Positions 32,807-42,314 are shown, counted from the stretch's first letter. The stretch: 64,000 nucleotides of DNA from Exiguobacterium undae DSM 14481 (GCF_000620805.1 NZ_KK211187.1:1722398-1786397); one strand, 5' to 3'. Made by a program: numbers and translations. Notes: a model not told the origin generated them from the letters alone.

Positions 32807-33823
32807 ATGGCTGGAACCAATACCGATTTAGTAATACAACTCCGGCAAGCGATCCTGTTTCAAAGGATCCGGACGATTCCTGAACTGAGTCGTGTGTTGT
32901 CGGCCAGTTTCCCGACAGTCAAAAAGCATTTGGATCTCTTGATTGCACATGGTGAAATCGATGAACAGGTATCGGAGCTCTCGAATGGCGGACGTCCGGC
33001 GAAACAATACCAGTACCGGGCGGAATACGCCCAGGGACTTGCGCTCTACCTTGAACTCGATGCGATCGGTTTTCAGATCTTCGATGCCGTCGGGACAAAC
33101 CTATCGTTTGGCACGGAGCCGGTCGAAAAAAATCAACCGCACGTTCCGGCTTTAATCCGCTTGATTCACCGATTGCTTGAACAGAATCCACACATCAGCT
33201 TTTTGAGTGTCGGCGTCGCGGCATCCGTCGAAAACGGACAGGTCTTTTTTGCACCGGATTATCCGTCCCTGCAACAGGTCGATTTGAAAGGTGTGCTCGC
33301 ATCACAATTTGATGTACCGGTCGTCGTCGAAAATGACATGAATGCGGCTGTGATTGGATTTCACGAAGGACATCAGCGCAGTCAACAGTCGTTGATTTAT
33401 TTGTACCTAGGAAAAAATGGTCCCGGTTCCGGGATTTTGATCAACGGACAGCTCGTCCGTGGCAGCAGTCATTTTGCCGGTGAAATTTCCGTTGTTCCGC
33501 AATACGACAAGAAAACGTTCGGACAGGCGATCGCCAGGCGGCAAACCGCTCTAGACCCCCAGACGATTGATGCCATCAGCCGCTTGACGACGACGTTCGC
33601 CGCGACGCTGAATCCGCATCTGTTGATCTTTAACGGGTCGGAAGTGACGGAACACGATCTGGAACAGATCCGAAGCAAAACAGCCGAATACATTCCGGAA
33701 GCGCATATCCCGCTTTTGATCCGCAGTCACTGGGAAACTGATTACCTGAACGGCTTGACCCGACTCGGCTTGCAGCTTCTGACCGAACAACCTTTATCAG
33801 CGAACAGGAGGACATCTTCATGA
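32807..33823 (+). CDS. ROK family transcriptional regulator
   Basis: The 338-residue protein has an N-terminal winged HTH ('IPELSRVLSASFPTVKKHLDLLIAHGEID'). A ROK sugar-kinase-like domain follows: 'VVVENDMNAAVIGF', 'YLYLGKNGPGSGILINGQLVRGSSHFAGEI', without the complete cysteine zinc site of active kinases. It is probably a sugar-responsive repressor. Its stop overlaps the MFS start (ATGA), so it likely controls that exporter/importer. AAAAAGGAG precedes the ATG. Confidence 0.9.
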   Translation: MAGTNTDLVIQLRQAILFQRIRTIPELSRVLSASFPTVKKHLDLLIAHGEIDEQVSELSNGGRPAKQYQYRAEYAQGLALYLELDAIGFQIFDAVGTNLSFGTEPVEKNQPHVPALIRLIHRLLEQNPHISFLSVGVAASVENGQVFFAPDYPSLQQVDLKGVLASQFDVPVVVENDMNAAVIGFHEGHQRSQQSLIYLYLGKNGPGSGILINGQLVRGSSHFAGEISVVPQYDKKTFGQAIARRQTALDPQTIDAISRLTTTFAATLNPHLLIFNGSEVTEHDLEQIRSKTAEYIPEAHIPLLIRSHWETDYLNGLTRLGLQLLTEQPLSANRRTSS

Positions 33824-34998
33824 GTGGTATCTTGTTACTCAGCATCATCTATCTTGCCTTCATCAGTTTAGGGTTACCGGACTCTTTGCTCGGTGTCGCC
33901 TGGCCCGTCATGCGGACGGAATTCGGTGCCGATCTCGAAGTCGCCGGTTGGTTGTTCATGACGATTGCCGGCGGAACGATCATCTCGAGCCTGTTCAGCG
34001 GCAAGATTCTCAACCGGTTCGAGACGAGTCATGTCACAGCGTTTTGTGCCGCGATCACGGCGAGTAGCCTGCTCGGTTTTTATTTCGCTCCGTCGTTGAT
34101 CTGGCTGTTCCTGCTCTCGATTCCGCTTGGACTCGGAGCCGGCGTCGTCGATGCTGCCCTCAATCATTTTGTCGCAACCCGCTACAAAGCCCATCATATG
34201 AACTGGTTGCATTGTTTTTGGGGCGTTGGCGCAACGACCGGCCCGTTGATCATGGCGGCGATGATGAGCGAATCCGGCAACTGGCGCAGCGGATATTTGA
34301 CCGTCGCCCTGACCCAGTTCGGACTTGCCCTCGTGCTCCTTCTCAGTCTACCGCTCTGGAAACAGGCACCGGTCGCCGTCTCGGACGTACCGGACGATTT
34401 GTCGTTAACTGATACTGCGTCCAAACGATTGGTTGGTCTGCCGTTTGCACTCGCTTCATTTGTCCTTTATTGCGGCGCGGAAGCCTTGATCGGTTTATGG
34501 GGCAGCAGTTATCTCGTCCAAGTGAAGTCGTTTTCGGTTCAGACGGCTGCGACCTGGATTTCCGTCTATTACGGCAGCATTACGGTCGGCCGGTTTTTGA
34601 GTGGTTTCTTATCACTCCGTTTAACGAACCGTCAGTTGATCCGGGCCGGACAAGGAACCGCCTTAGTCGGCAGTCTGTTGTTTTTCCTGCCGCTGGATGG
34701 TTTGATGTTGACCGGTTTCATCTTGATTGGACTTGGACTTGCTCCGATTTACCCGGCGATGTTACATGAGACACCGGTCCGGTTCGGACGAGATGCGGCG
34801 AAACGCTTGATGGGGATTCAGATGGCGTTTGCTTACAGCGGCAGTACGTTTTTACCGCCCTTGTTCGGTGTCCTTGCCTCGCTCTTGACGTTGCAGCTGT
34901 TCCCGGTCACAGGATTCCTGATGATTTTGTTCCTGTTGCTCTGTTCCGAACGTCTCAATCGTGTGCTTGCCAAACGGGCGTTGTCCCGCGCTTCCTAA
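33820..34998 (+). CDS. MFS transporter, sugar-type
   Basis: The 392-residue protein has 12 TM helices with 'LGLPDSLLGVAWPVMRTEFG' and 'GLGAGVVDAALNHFVATRY', typical of FucP/YfkF-like MFS sugar carriers. GGAGG lies upstream inside the ROK gene. Translational coupling with the ROK regulator suggests sugar- or glycoside-inducible expression. The substrate is unknown. Confidence 0.9.
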   Translation: MSGILLLSIIYLAFISLGLPDSLLGVAWPVMRTEFGADLEVAGWLFMTIAGGTIISSLFSGKILNRFETSHVTAFCAAITASSLLGFYFAPSLIWLFLLSIPLGLGAGVVDAALNHFVATRYKAHHMNWLHCFWGVGATTGPLIMAAMMSESGNWRSGYLTVALTQFGLALVLLLSLPLWKQAPVAVSDVPDDLSLTDTASKRLVGLPFALASFVLYCGAEALIGLWGSSYLVQVKSFSVQTAATWISVYYGSITVGRFLSGFLSLRLTNRQLIRAGQGTALVGSLLFFLPLDGLMLTGFILIGLGLAPIYPAMLHETPVRFGRDAAKRLMGIQMAFAYSGSTFLPPLFGVLASLLTLQLFPVTGFLMILFLLLCSERLNRVLAKRALSRAS

Positions 34999-35023
34999 TT
35001 CTTCAGAAAAGGAGTTTACTCTC

Positions 35024-35404
35024 ATGAAAATTGAACATATCGCCATCTGGGTAAAGGATCTCGAACAAATGAGAACCTTTTACGAAACCTATTTTGAGGC
35101 TCAAGCCAATGACTTGTACCATAATCCGATAAAAGGGTTTTCGTCTTATTTCCTGCACTTTAACTCAGGAGCCCGCCTTGAATTGATGCACCGGACGGAT
35201 ATCGACCATGAGGCGCCGCGCGACCGATTTGGTTATGCGCATATTGCCTTTTCACTCGGCAGTCGGTTCGCCGTCGATCAGTTGACGAACCGACTCGAAC
35301 AAGACGGCTACACCCGCCTCGACGGTCCCCGTCTGACGGGAGACAGCTATTATGAAAGTGTCTTTCTCGATCCGGAAGGGCTGACGATTGAGCTGACCGT
35401 CTGA
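35024..35404 (+). CDS. VOC (glyoxalase/dioxygenase-type) protein
   Basis: The 126-residue protein has one glyoxalase fold with metal-ligand positions His in 'IEHIAIWV', Glu in 'GARLELMHR', His in 'YAHIAFSL' and Glu in 'GLTIELTV'. Members act as lyases, dioxygenases or thiol transferases; this one cannot be specified. ATG at 35024 is chosen because AAAAGGAG precedes it by nine bases. It lies 25 bp after the MFS stop and may belong to that transcript; a bidirectional terminator follows. Confidence 0.86.
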   Translation: MKIEHIAIWVKDLEQMRTFYETYFEAQANDLYHNPIKGFSSYFLHFNSGARLELMHRTDIDHEAPRDRFGYAHIAFSLGSRFAVDQLTNRLEQDGYTRLDGPRLTGDSYYESVFLDPEGLTIELTV

Positions 35405-35440
35405 TTTTCGATGCGTTTGCAAACGAAAAGCAGTTCCATA

Positions 35441-35485
35441 CTCAAAAAACAGTGAGGCGGAAAATCCGCCTCACTGTTTTTTGAG
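35441..35485. terminator. Bidirectional terminator between VOC and iron-uptake operons
   Basis: A perfect 21-bp stem beginning CTCAAAAAACAGTG with an AAA loop has A and T runs on both sides. Confidence 0.92.
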
Positions 35486-35530
35486 TTCTTTTCAACTACT
35501 GTGTTTACACAATCAGACATGCCGTGCACA

Positions 35531-36514
35531 TTAAGCCCGCTCTTTCCGCAACAGATACAGGAAGTACGGCACACCGATGATTGCCGTGATTAATCCGGCC
35601 GGAATCTCAAGCGGCGGATGGATGCCGCGTCCGAGCGCATCCGCGACGACGAGCAGTCCACCACCAACGAGCACAGCCATCGGAATCAACAGATGATGCC
35701 GGTGTCCGATCAAGCGTCGTGCCATATGCGGGGCGACAAGACCAAGAAAGCCGATCGATCCGACCATCGCGACCGCGACACCCGCTAAGGCGACGGCAAA
35801 GGCGAGGAACACATACCGTGTTCCCTTCATCCGTAATCCGAGTCCAATCGCCGCGTCTTCACTGAGCGATAAGATGTCGAGTTGCCGGTGACCGGACCAG
35901 ATGACGAGTCCAAGCAACAGGAAGACCGGTGCCAGGACGTATACTTCCGTCCACCCTTTGCCGAACAAGCTGCCGGCGAGCCAGACGAGCGAATCATTGG
36001 TCTGGAGCGGAAACTTGATCAACAGGTATTCCGTTCCCGATGCACAGATCGCGCTGACGGCGATGCCGAGCAAGGCAAAGGAACTGTTTTGCAGTTTCCC
36101 GTGATCCGCAAGCAGCATCAACGCGACCATCACAAGCGTTGCTCCCGTTAAGGCGGCAAGTGGCGTCAAGACAAGCGGACCATCAGGGATCAAGGCAATC
36201 GTCAAGACGGCGAACAACGCGGCCCCATTCGTCACCCCGATGACATCGGGCGAGACGAGCGGATTGCGGATGATCGCCTGTAACAAGACACCGGACAAGG
36301 CAAAACATCCGCCGGCGAGTAACGCGAGGAGCGTCCGCGGCAACCGGTAGTTCCAGACGATGAAGGAACCGGCACCGTCTCCTTGAAGAGCCGCGACGAT
36401 TTCACCCGGCTTCAAAAACACGGAACCGATACCAAGCAACAGGAAACTGAGCACGGTGACAAGAAGTGACATGAGGACTAGACCGAGCCATGGTTTTTGA
36501 CGGAGTCTGTTCAT
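35531..36514 (-). CDS. Iron-siderophore ABC permease (FecCD family)
   Basis: The 327-residue protein has about ten TM helices and FecCD signatures: 'NPLVSPDVIGVTNGA', 'GSIGFLGLVAPHMARRLIGHRH' and 'EIPAGLITAIIGVPYFLYLL'. It pairs with the permease at 36515; its ATG follows that gene's stop directly (TAAATG). AAGGGGG is the ribosome site. It is the last gene of the operon. No ATPase gene accompanies it here. Confidence 0.94.
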   Translation of the reverse strand: MNRLRQKPWLGLVLMSLLVTVLSFLLLGIGSVFLKPGEIVAALQGDGAGSFIVWNYRLPRTLLALLAGGCFALSGVLLQAIIRNPLVSPDVIGVTNGAALFAVLTIALIPDGPLVLTPLAALTGATLVMVALMLLADHGKLQNSSFALLGIAVSAICASGTEYLLIKFPLQTNDSLVWLAGSLFGKGWTEVYVLAPVFLLLGLVIWSGHRQLDILSLSEDAAIGLGLRMKGTRYVFLAFAVALAGVAVAMVGSIGFLGLVAPHMARRLIGHRHHLLIPMAVLVGGGLLVVADALGRGIHPPLEIPAGLITAIIGVPYFLYLLRKERA

Positions 36515-37507
36515 TTAGGCAATCCCCCTTGTCTGCCGTTTCGCTAGATACAAAAAGAACGGCGCTCCGAGTAATGCGGTCACGATCCCGACCGGTGATT
36601 CATACGGATAGGCGATGAACCGGGCGAGGACATCAGCGTATGTCAGCAACAGACCGCCGCACAACGCCGAAATGGGTAAGACATAACGGTAATCCTCACC
36701 GACCAACCGCCGGACGATATGCGGGACCATCAGACCGATGAAGCCGATTGCTCCGGCGACCGCGACCGTCACCCCGGCCAGCAGCACAACAGCGACGGCT
36801 GCCAGCATCCGGATCCGGGTGATGTTCTGCCCCAGTCCGACGGCGACATCTTGACCGAGTTGGAAAATCGCCAACGACTTGGCCAAGCTGAAGGCTAAGA
36901 GCAAGCCGATGATCGACCAGGGTAGAATCAATCGGACTTCGATCCATCCACTGTCACTGATTGAACCGGATAACCAGTACAGGACATTGGTGATCCGGTC
37001 GTTGAATAGAATCAACCCTTTCGTCAAGGATGTCAGCAACAAGTGGATCGCCATTCCGACGAGGGCCAGCTTCAGACTCGTCATGCCGCGGACAGACGCA
37101 AACGAGAAAACCAGTAATCCGCCAATCATTGCACCGAAAAAGGCGAAATAGACCAGATTCGCTGTCCCGAGTGCTGGGAACAGCAACAAAGCGAGGACGA
37201 CAAACAGCGACGCCCCGGCGTTGACGCCGAACACTTGCGGCGAAGCCAGCGGATTACGTGTGACCGCCTGCATCAAGGCACCGGCGACGGCTAAGTTTGC
37301 CCCGAGTAATAAACCGAGTAACAACCGCGGCAAGCGGAGTGTCGTCAAGACCAATGTTTCTTTCGACAAGTTGCCGGATGACCATTCCCGAATGGCTTCG
37401 AGCGGTTGAATCGTCGTGACACCGAGAAACAGACTGAAGTAAGATCCGAGTCCGATCAGGATCAGAAGTATGACGAGCAAGCGGATCAATCGTGTGTGTC
37501 GGATCAT
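36515..37507 (-). CDS. Iron-siderophore ABC permease (FecCD family)
   Basis: The 330-residue protein is the other half of the permease: 'NPLASPQVFGVNAGA', 'GAIGFIGLMVPHIVRRLVGEDY' and 'ESPVGIVTALLGAPFFLYL'. AAAGGAGG precedes the ATG. The product should form a heterodimer in the membrane with the downstream FecCD protein and receive substrate from the lipoprotein encoded upstream. Confidence 0.94.
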   Translation of the reverse strand: MIRHTRLIRLLVILLILIGLGSYFSLFLGVTTIQPLEAIREWSSGNLSKETLVLTTLRLPRLLLGLLLGANLAVAGALMQAVTRNPLASPQVFGVNAGASLFVVLALLLFPALGTANLVYFAFFGAMIGGLLVFSFASVRGMTSLKLALVGMAIHLLLTSLTKGLILFNDRITNVLYWLSGSISDSGWIEVRLILPWSIIGLLLAFSLAKSLAIFQLGQDVAVGLGQNITRIRMLAAVAVVLLAGVTVAVAGAIGFIGLMVPHIVRRLVGEDYRYVLPISALCGGLLLTYADVLARFIAYPYESPVGIVTALLGAPFFLYLAKRQTRGIA

Positions 37508-37562
37508 CCACTGATCCTCCTTTCATCAACAAAAGCCAGATTGCTCTGGCTTTGGCTGTCGT

Positions 37563-38489
37563 TTACTTGTTTTTTTGATTCAGCAGTTGAATCGCTTCAT
37601 CGACGATTTGTTCCGCGGCGTCGAGTCCACGGTAACGGGTCCATAAGTCCCGATTGACTTCGTAGACTTCCCCTGTTTTAACGGCTGTGATCTGATTCCA
37701 CAGCGGATTCTTTTTCCACTCATCGAGCAGCTTCGGATCGGCTTCTGCCATGAAGATGACATCCGGATCCCATTTGACGATCTGTTCCAGTGTGATCGTC
37801 ACGGTTGGTTCCGCTGTTTTCGTGATGGCATTGTCGATCCCCATTTTTTCGAGCAATTCGCCGTCAAACGATGTTTCACCGTGTGCCGTCAACGAATCCG
37901 ACCGGAAGACACCAACCATGATCTGGCGTTGATCGTTCGGATCGACTTTTTGTTTGGCTGTTGCGAGACGCTCCTCGTGTAACTGGAGACGTTGGTCCAT
38001 CTTGTCCGTCTGACCGACCGCTTCCGCGATGCTCTTAAACGACGCGATGTTTTCCTGATAGGTCGCGTTCCGGCTCTTTAAAATGATCGTCGGTGCGATT
38101 TGCTGCAACTGTTTGTAGATTCCTTTATGCCGGTTGAAGTCACCGATGATCAAGTCCGGTTTCAGAGAACTGATGACTTCGAGATTCGGTTGCTGGCGTG
38201 TTCCGACTTCCGTAAAGGAAATCTTCTTGCCGAGCAGCCCTGACACATCGTCTTTGTTTTCTTGCGCAATGCCAACTGGTTCGATGCCCAGTTCGTCAAG
38301 CGCGTCGACGAATGAGAATTCCAGGGCGACGACGCGTTTCAGATTGTCCGGAACGTTTGTTGTCCCCGCTTCGTGCGTGACTTTATGCGTCTGTTTCGTC
38401 TCTTCTTTCGCTTGTCCGGCGCATGCCGCAAGCATCAGACAACTGACCATCAAGACGGCTAATGCCCATGATGTGCGTGTACGTGACAT
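37563..38489 (-). CDS. Iron-siderophore/ferric-citrate-binding lipoprotein
   Basis: The 308-residue protein has a lipoprotein signal (LMLAAC-A, Cys about 22) and a FecB/YfmC-like periplasmic-binding fold: 'RVVALEFSFVDALDELGIEPVGIA', 'EVGTRQQPNLEVISSLKPDLIIGD' and 'WDPDVIFMAEADPKLL'. It captures a ferric complex outside the membrane. ATG at 38489 has GGGAGG upstream. A Fur box at 38516 indicates iron repression. It is the first gene of the uptake operon. Confidence 0.93.
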   Translation of the reverse strand: MSRTRTSWALAVLMVSCLMLAACAGQAKEETKQTHKVTHEAGTTNVPDNLKRVVALEFSFVDALDELGIEPVGIAQENKDDVSGLLGKKISFTEVGTRQQPNLEVISSLKPDLIIGDFNRHKGIYKQLQQIAPTIILKSRNATYQENIASFKSIAEAVGQTDKMDQRLQLHEERLATAKQKVDPNDQRQIMVGVFRSDSLTAHGETSFDGELLEKMGIDNAITKTAEPTVTITLEQIVKWDPDVIFMAEADPKLLDEWKKNPLWNQITAVKTGEVYEVNRDLWTRYRGLDAAEQIVDEAIQLLNQKNK

Positions 38490-38515
38490 GGTAATGCCTC
38501 CCTTTGAGTTCGGAA

Positions 38516-38530
38516 TGAGAATCATTCTTA
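38516..38530. promoter_or_regulatory. Fur box of the iron-uptake operon
   Basis: TGAGAAT-C-ATTCTTA is a 7-1-7 inverted repeat matching the Fur consensus at most positions. The surrounding GAATGAGAATCATTC is a perfect palindrome at 38513-38527. It is 27 bp before the lipoprotein start. Confidence 0.85.
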
Positions 38531-38659
38531 ATTAATCCTGTTTCAGCATAACAAAGATTTATTCGAAACAAAAGACCAAATCTTATTTCCGGATAACATA
38601 TGTCATTTTTTGGACGGACTGTGCGATAATGAAAAGACGAAACAAAGGAGGAATTTCCG

Positions 38660-39421
38660 TTGTCATCACTCATAAAAGAGATTGCCGCCCGGATCAAGTA
38701 TCCGCTCGGACATATCATCTCGTTTGACGATTTACCCGCGTTACTTGAAGCATTTGCTTATCATCTTCCGTTTGATAACCAAGCAGTGTTGACGAAACGG
38801 ACTGCTCCGTTTAATCCGGATCGTCTCGAGCAGACATTCGTGACGGATCGGACTGGAGGCGTCTGTTACGATTTAAATCATCTGCTTTATGAAATCTTGC
38901 GGATTAAAGGATTTGATGTCGCGCTCGTCAAAGCAACCGTCTTCGATCAGGAAAATGACAGCTGGTCTGCGACCGGTCCGACACACGTCGCTGTCCTGCT
39001 CCGACATCAAGGGGACACGTACGTTGTCGACACCGGCTTTGGCGTTAATCTCGCATTACGTCCGATTCCGTTGACTGGCGAAACGGTCACCTCACCAAGC
39101 GGCAGCTTCCGGATTGCGCCGAATGGTGCCGGCTATCAACTCGAGATGTTGCGGACCGGTCAGGACGACGAATTTGTCATCGGCTACCACTTCTACACGC
39201 AACAGACCGTTTTGCCGGAACAACTGTCGTCTATCGAACAAGTCATCCAGGACCATCCGGCGTCCCCGTTCAACAAACGCAGTCTGCTCGCAATCCGGAC
39301 ACCCTCCGGACACCGCATCCTGACGCAACAAGCATTGACGATCTGGACCGATGGCCAAAAGACCATCCAACCGGTCACCTCGGACGACCAGTACGTTGCC
39401 TGGAAACACGAATTTTTTTGA
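38660..39421 (+). CDS. Arylamine N-acetyltransferase
   Basis: The 253-residue protein has the NAT catalytic triad: Cys in 'RTGGVCYDLN' (about residue 69), His in 'GPTHVAVLL' (about 108) and Asp in 'VVDTGFG' (about 123). It moves acetyl from acetyl-CoA to arylamines or related amines in the cytoplasm. The start is TTG, backed by AAAGGAGG. The Nudix gene follows at 13 bp and is probably co-transcribed. Confidence 0.94.
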   Translation: MSSLIKEIAARIKYPLGHIISFDDLPALLEAFAYHLPFDNQAVLTKRTAPFNPDRLEQTFVTDRTGGVCYDLNHLLYEILRIKGFDVALVKATVFDQENDSWSATGPTHVAVLLRHQGDTYVVDTGFGVNLALRPIPLTGETVTSPSGSFRIAPNGAGYQLEMLRTGQDDEFVIGYHFYTQQTVLPEQLSSIEQVIQDHPASPFNKRSLLAIRTPSGHRILTQQALTIWTDGQKTIQPVTSDDQYVAWKHEFF

Positions 39422-39434
39422 AGGAGTGATGACC

Positions 39435-39914
39435 TTGTACCGATATACGCTTTGTTTGATTCGCAAGGCTGATCACGTCTTGTTGCTGAACCGTCAAAAA
39501 CAGCCGGCGATGGGCATGTGGAACGGAGTCGGCGGAAAAATCGAATCCGGTGAATCGCCGGCGGAGTCGGTCATCCGGGAAACCTTTGAAGAGACCGGTA
39601 TCCGCTTGACTGATGTCCGGTTCGCCGGAACGATCCTCTTACAGGCGGATGAGACGGTCGGGATCTACCTGTTTCTGGCTGACATGCCGGATGAACAGAT
39701 GCTCACAACGCCGCTTGCGACCCGTGAAGGCATTCTTGACTGGAAACAGCTCGACTGGATTCTTGCTCCGGAAAATACCGGCGTCATCAGCAATCTCAAA
39801 GCGTATTTGCCGTACGTTTTGACAGAACCGTCACCGATGCTGCATACGTTTGATTACGCCGGTCATCAGCTGCTGGATCATCAGATTTCGCCACTCGAAC
39901 AGGTTATCAATTAA
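39435..39914 (+). CDS. MutT-like Nudix hydrolase (8-oxo-dGTPase type)
   Basis: The roughly 159-residue protein has the Nudix box 'GGKIESGESPAESVIRETFEETGI' at about residues 34-57 and a MutT-like context 'GMWNGVGGKIE', seen in 8-oxo-dGTP diphosphatases. It may sanitise oxidised nucleotides. AGGAG is eight bases before TTG at 39435; ATG at 39429 is an alternative start two codons upstream but too close to the site. Confidence 0.86.
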   Translation: MYRYTLCLIRKADHVLLLNRQKQPAMGMWNGVGGKIESGESPAESVIRETFEETGIRLTDVRFAGTILLQADETVGIYLFLADMPDEQMLTTPLATREGILDWKQLDWILAPENTGVISNLKAYLPYVLTEPSPMLHTFDYAGHQLLDHQISPLEQVIN

Positions 39915-39974
39915 AAAAAACGTCCAATTGTTTACTGACAACAGCTGTCAATAAAGCAATTGGACGTCTTTTTT
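39912..39974. terminator. Bidirectional terminator between Nudix and DUF554 genes
   Basis: An 11-bp stem ACGTCCAATTG (39920-39930) / CAATTGGACGT (39957-39967) has an inner TGACA/TGTCA hairpin and A/T tracts on both sides. Confidence 0.88.
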
Positions 39975-40684
39975 TAGTTCAAACCAAACCATTCCAAGCC
40001 AGTTACGATCAAAGCGACCATCACGATACCAGGCAGGAGATTTGCGACCCGGATTTTCGTGATGCCGGCGAGATTTAAGCCGATTGCTAAAATCATCACC
40101 CCACCCGTCGCTGTCATCTCGACGATGAACTGTTGCAGGATGGCATCCGGAACGAATTGGGTGATGGCGACGGCGCCGAGGGCAATCGCCCCTTGATACA
40201 CAAGTACCGGAATGGCGGAGAATATGACGCCGATCCCGAGCGTCGAACTGAGGACCAGTGCCGTGAAGCCGTCAATCAGTCCTTTGGTATAGAGAACATC
40301 ATGATCTTGGCGCAAACCGCCGTCCAGTGCTCCGAGCACGCCCATCGCCCCGATGACGAAGATCAGTGTCGCCGTGACAAATCCTTCGGCGATGTTCGAC
40401 GGTCGCCCCCGTCCGATTTTGAGTTCAAGCCATTCACCGACCCGATTGAGTTTTTCGTCAATCCGCAACCATTCGCCGATTGCTCCGCCTAAGACGAGAC
40501 TGCCGATGACGATTAAAAAGTTTTCGCTTTTCAGCCCCATTTGGACACCCAGCACGACGACGGCGAGACCAATCGCTTGAACGACGGTTTCTTTCATCCG
40601 TTCGGGAATTTTATGGAACAACAAGCCAAGTAATGTTCCGACAATGATTAATCCTGTATTGACGAGTGTTCCGGTTAAGACCAT
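39974..40684 (-). CDS. DUF554 family membrane protein (YdfK/YqgA-like)
   Basis: The 236-residue protein has seven hydrophobic segments and the DUF554 opening 'GTLVNTGLIIVGTLLGLLFHKIPERMKETVVQAIGLAVVVLGVQMGL'. Paralogues occur widely in Bacillaceae. Function is unknown; a transport or cation role is sometimes suggested. GAGAGGG precedes the ATG. Single gene. Confidence 0.93.
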   Translation of the reverse strand: MVLTGTLVNTGLIIVGTLLGLLFHKIPERMKETVVQAIGLAVVVLGVQMGLKSENFLIVIGSLVLGGAIGEWLRIDEKLNRVGEWLELKIGRGRPSNIAEGFVTATLIFVIGAMGVLGALDGGLRQDHDVLYTKGLIDGFTALVLSSTLGIGVIFSAIPVLVYQGAIALGAVAITQFVPDAILQQFIVEMTATGGVMILAIGLNLAGITKIRVANLLPGIVMVALIVTGLEWFGLN

Positions 40685-40737
40685 ACTGTGCCCTCTCTTT
40701 CTGATAAAATTCTAAAATAATATGGTAATTGAAATAA

Positions 40738-41655
40738 TTAATGGTTTGGAACTGGCTTTTGCTCTGCCTGCTTCAGACTATGGATGGTCATCCCGAGCAT
40801 GACGAGGAGCATCCCGATCAATGCCAGTCCGGTCGGAAAGACGGCATGTAAAAAGACCATCTCACCGAGAATCGTGAATAAGATCTCAAACGACTGCGTC
40901 GCTTCGACTGCCGCCAACCGGATCGGTTCGGTCCGGACAAGCGTCGTCGCATAAAAAAACAGTGATGTCGCAATCACGCCGGAAAACAGCGCGACCAGTC
41001 CCGACTGTCCGACTTGTGACGCCGATGGCAGACCCACCTGCAGGTAAGCCAAACCCGACAGGACCAACCAGAACGGCAGACTGGCAAGTGTCATCCCGAG
41101 AATCCGGTCAAATACACCAAGTTCATCGCCGTACCGTTCCATCATCTTCCGGTTGCCGAGCGGATAGGCAACCGCAGCCAGAATCACCGGCACGATCCCA
41201 AGAACCAGCGTCGTCACCGACACCTCACCCGCAACCGACAGTTGCATCAGCAGGACACCGGCAACGATCAACAGCGAATAGCGGAGCGACGCCCAAGGAA
41301 TCGTTTGCTTGAACAGTGGCGCAAGCAACGGTCCGGCCAGAATCGTCACTTGCCAGGTGCCGGCAATCAACCAGCCCGGTGCGTAGTCCGCCGCGAGACA
41401 AATCCCGCTGTAAAAAATGCCAAAGCCGATCGTACTGTACGTCAGCCAAAACCGGGGTGCTGCCCGGAGCGCCGACCAGACACGACCAAGGCGGTGCCGG
41501 TAGCCGACAATTACAAATAATAATGGCACCATCAAGTAAAACCGTAAGGCGGCGCTGTAAATCCAGTGCCCCCCGCTCCCTTGCATCGATTGATTCAAGA
41601 TGAAGGTGACGGCGAAAAACAGGGCTGACAGGATGCCAATCACGATTGGTCGCAT
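40738..41655 (-). CDS. DMT superfamily exporter
   Basis: The 305-residue protein has about ten TM helices in two EamA-like halves, beginning 'PIVIGILSALFFAVTFILNQSMQGSGGHW'. It resembles multidrug or metabolite exporters of the DMT superfamily; the substrate is unknown. ATG at 41655 has GGAGG seven bases upstream and overlaps the end of the GntR gene by 16 bp, so the two are coupled and the regulator probably controls the exporter. Confidence 0.9.
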   Translation of the reverse strand: MRPIVIGILSALFFAVTFILNQSMQGSGGHWIYSAALRFYLMVPLLFVIVGYRHRLGRVWSALRAAPRFWLTYSTIGFGIFYSGICLAADYAPGWLIAGTWQVTILAGPLLAPLFKQTIPWASLRYSLLIVAGVLLMQLSVAGEVSVTTLVLGIVPVILAAVAYPLGNRKMMERYGDELGVFDRILGMTLASLPFWLVLSGLAYLQVGLPSASQVGQSGLVALFSGVIATSLFFYATTLVRTEPIRLAAVEATQSFEILFTILGEMVFLHAVFPTGLALIGMLLVMLGMTIHSLKQAEQKPVPNH

Positions 41656-42314
41656 GACGTCTCCTCCTCCTCTAAGGCCGCGACCAGATGTCGTCCGAGA
41701 CCGTTCCAATTTTGTTCCGTCGTCCGGACGAGTGCTTCTGCGTCCCGCTTCTCGCAAGCCGCCAGAATCGCCTCGTGATCGGCCATCGAGTCGTGCCCGT
41801 GCCTAGAAAACTGGGCATACTCCAACCGGCGGATCAGCGGTGTCAGCCGGTTCAACGTCTCGCTCAGTTGACCGTTTTGACTCCGCGTCAGAAACAGCCC
41901 ATGAAAGGCATCGTCCAGCCGCAGTGCGGCTTCGGCATCGTCTTGCATGATCGCTTCCTGAAACGCCTGATGGATGTCTCTTAACTGTTCGATATCTGCT
42001 GCTTTTAGTAACGGCAATGCAAGACGTGCCGCTAATGCATGCAGTGTCGCGACGATCGGAAACGTCTGCCGGGCTTGCGTTGCGTCCAACCGGGTGACGT
42101 TTGTCCGTGACCCGCGTTTCGCGACGACGAGTCCCTCCTCCTCTAATTTCTTTAACGCTTCGCGGACCGGTGTCCGGCTGACCCCGAATGCTTCGGCCAG
42201 CTCCTGATCGTTCAGCTTTTGCCCCGGTGCGAGTGTTAAGGTGATGATTTGCTGTTGCAGTCGTTGGTACACTTCTTCACTTAACGAAAGTCGTGGAATC
42301 GGTTGATTTTTCAT
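41640..42314 (-). CDS. GntR family (FCD-domain) transcriptional regulator
   Basis: The 224-residue protein has a winged HTH 'LNDQELAEAFGVSRTPVREALKKLEEEGLV' at about residues 36-65. An FCD effector domain follows with Asp/His metal-type positions ('LDDAFHGLFLTRS', 'HGHDSMADHEAILAACEKRDAE'). Ligands are often carboxylic acids. No Shine-Dalgarno site is visible; the start is only six bases from a palindrome, so a leaderless transcript is possible. The exporter gene overlaps its end. Confidence 0.9.
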   Translation of the reverse strand: MKNQPIPRLSLSEEVYQRLQQQIITLTLAPGQKLNDQELAEAFGVSRTPVREALKKLEEEGLVVAKRGSRTNVTRLDATQARQTFPIVATLHALAARLALPLLKAADIEQLRDIHQAFQEAIMQDDAEAALRLDDAFHGLFLTRSQNGQLSETLNRLTPLIRRLEYAQFSRHGHDSMADHEAILAACEKRDAEALVRTTEQNWNGLGRHLVAALEEEETSCDQS

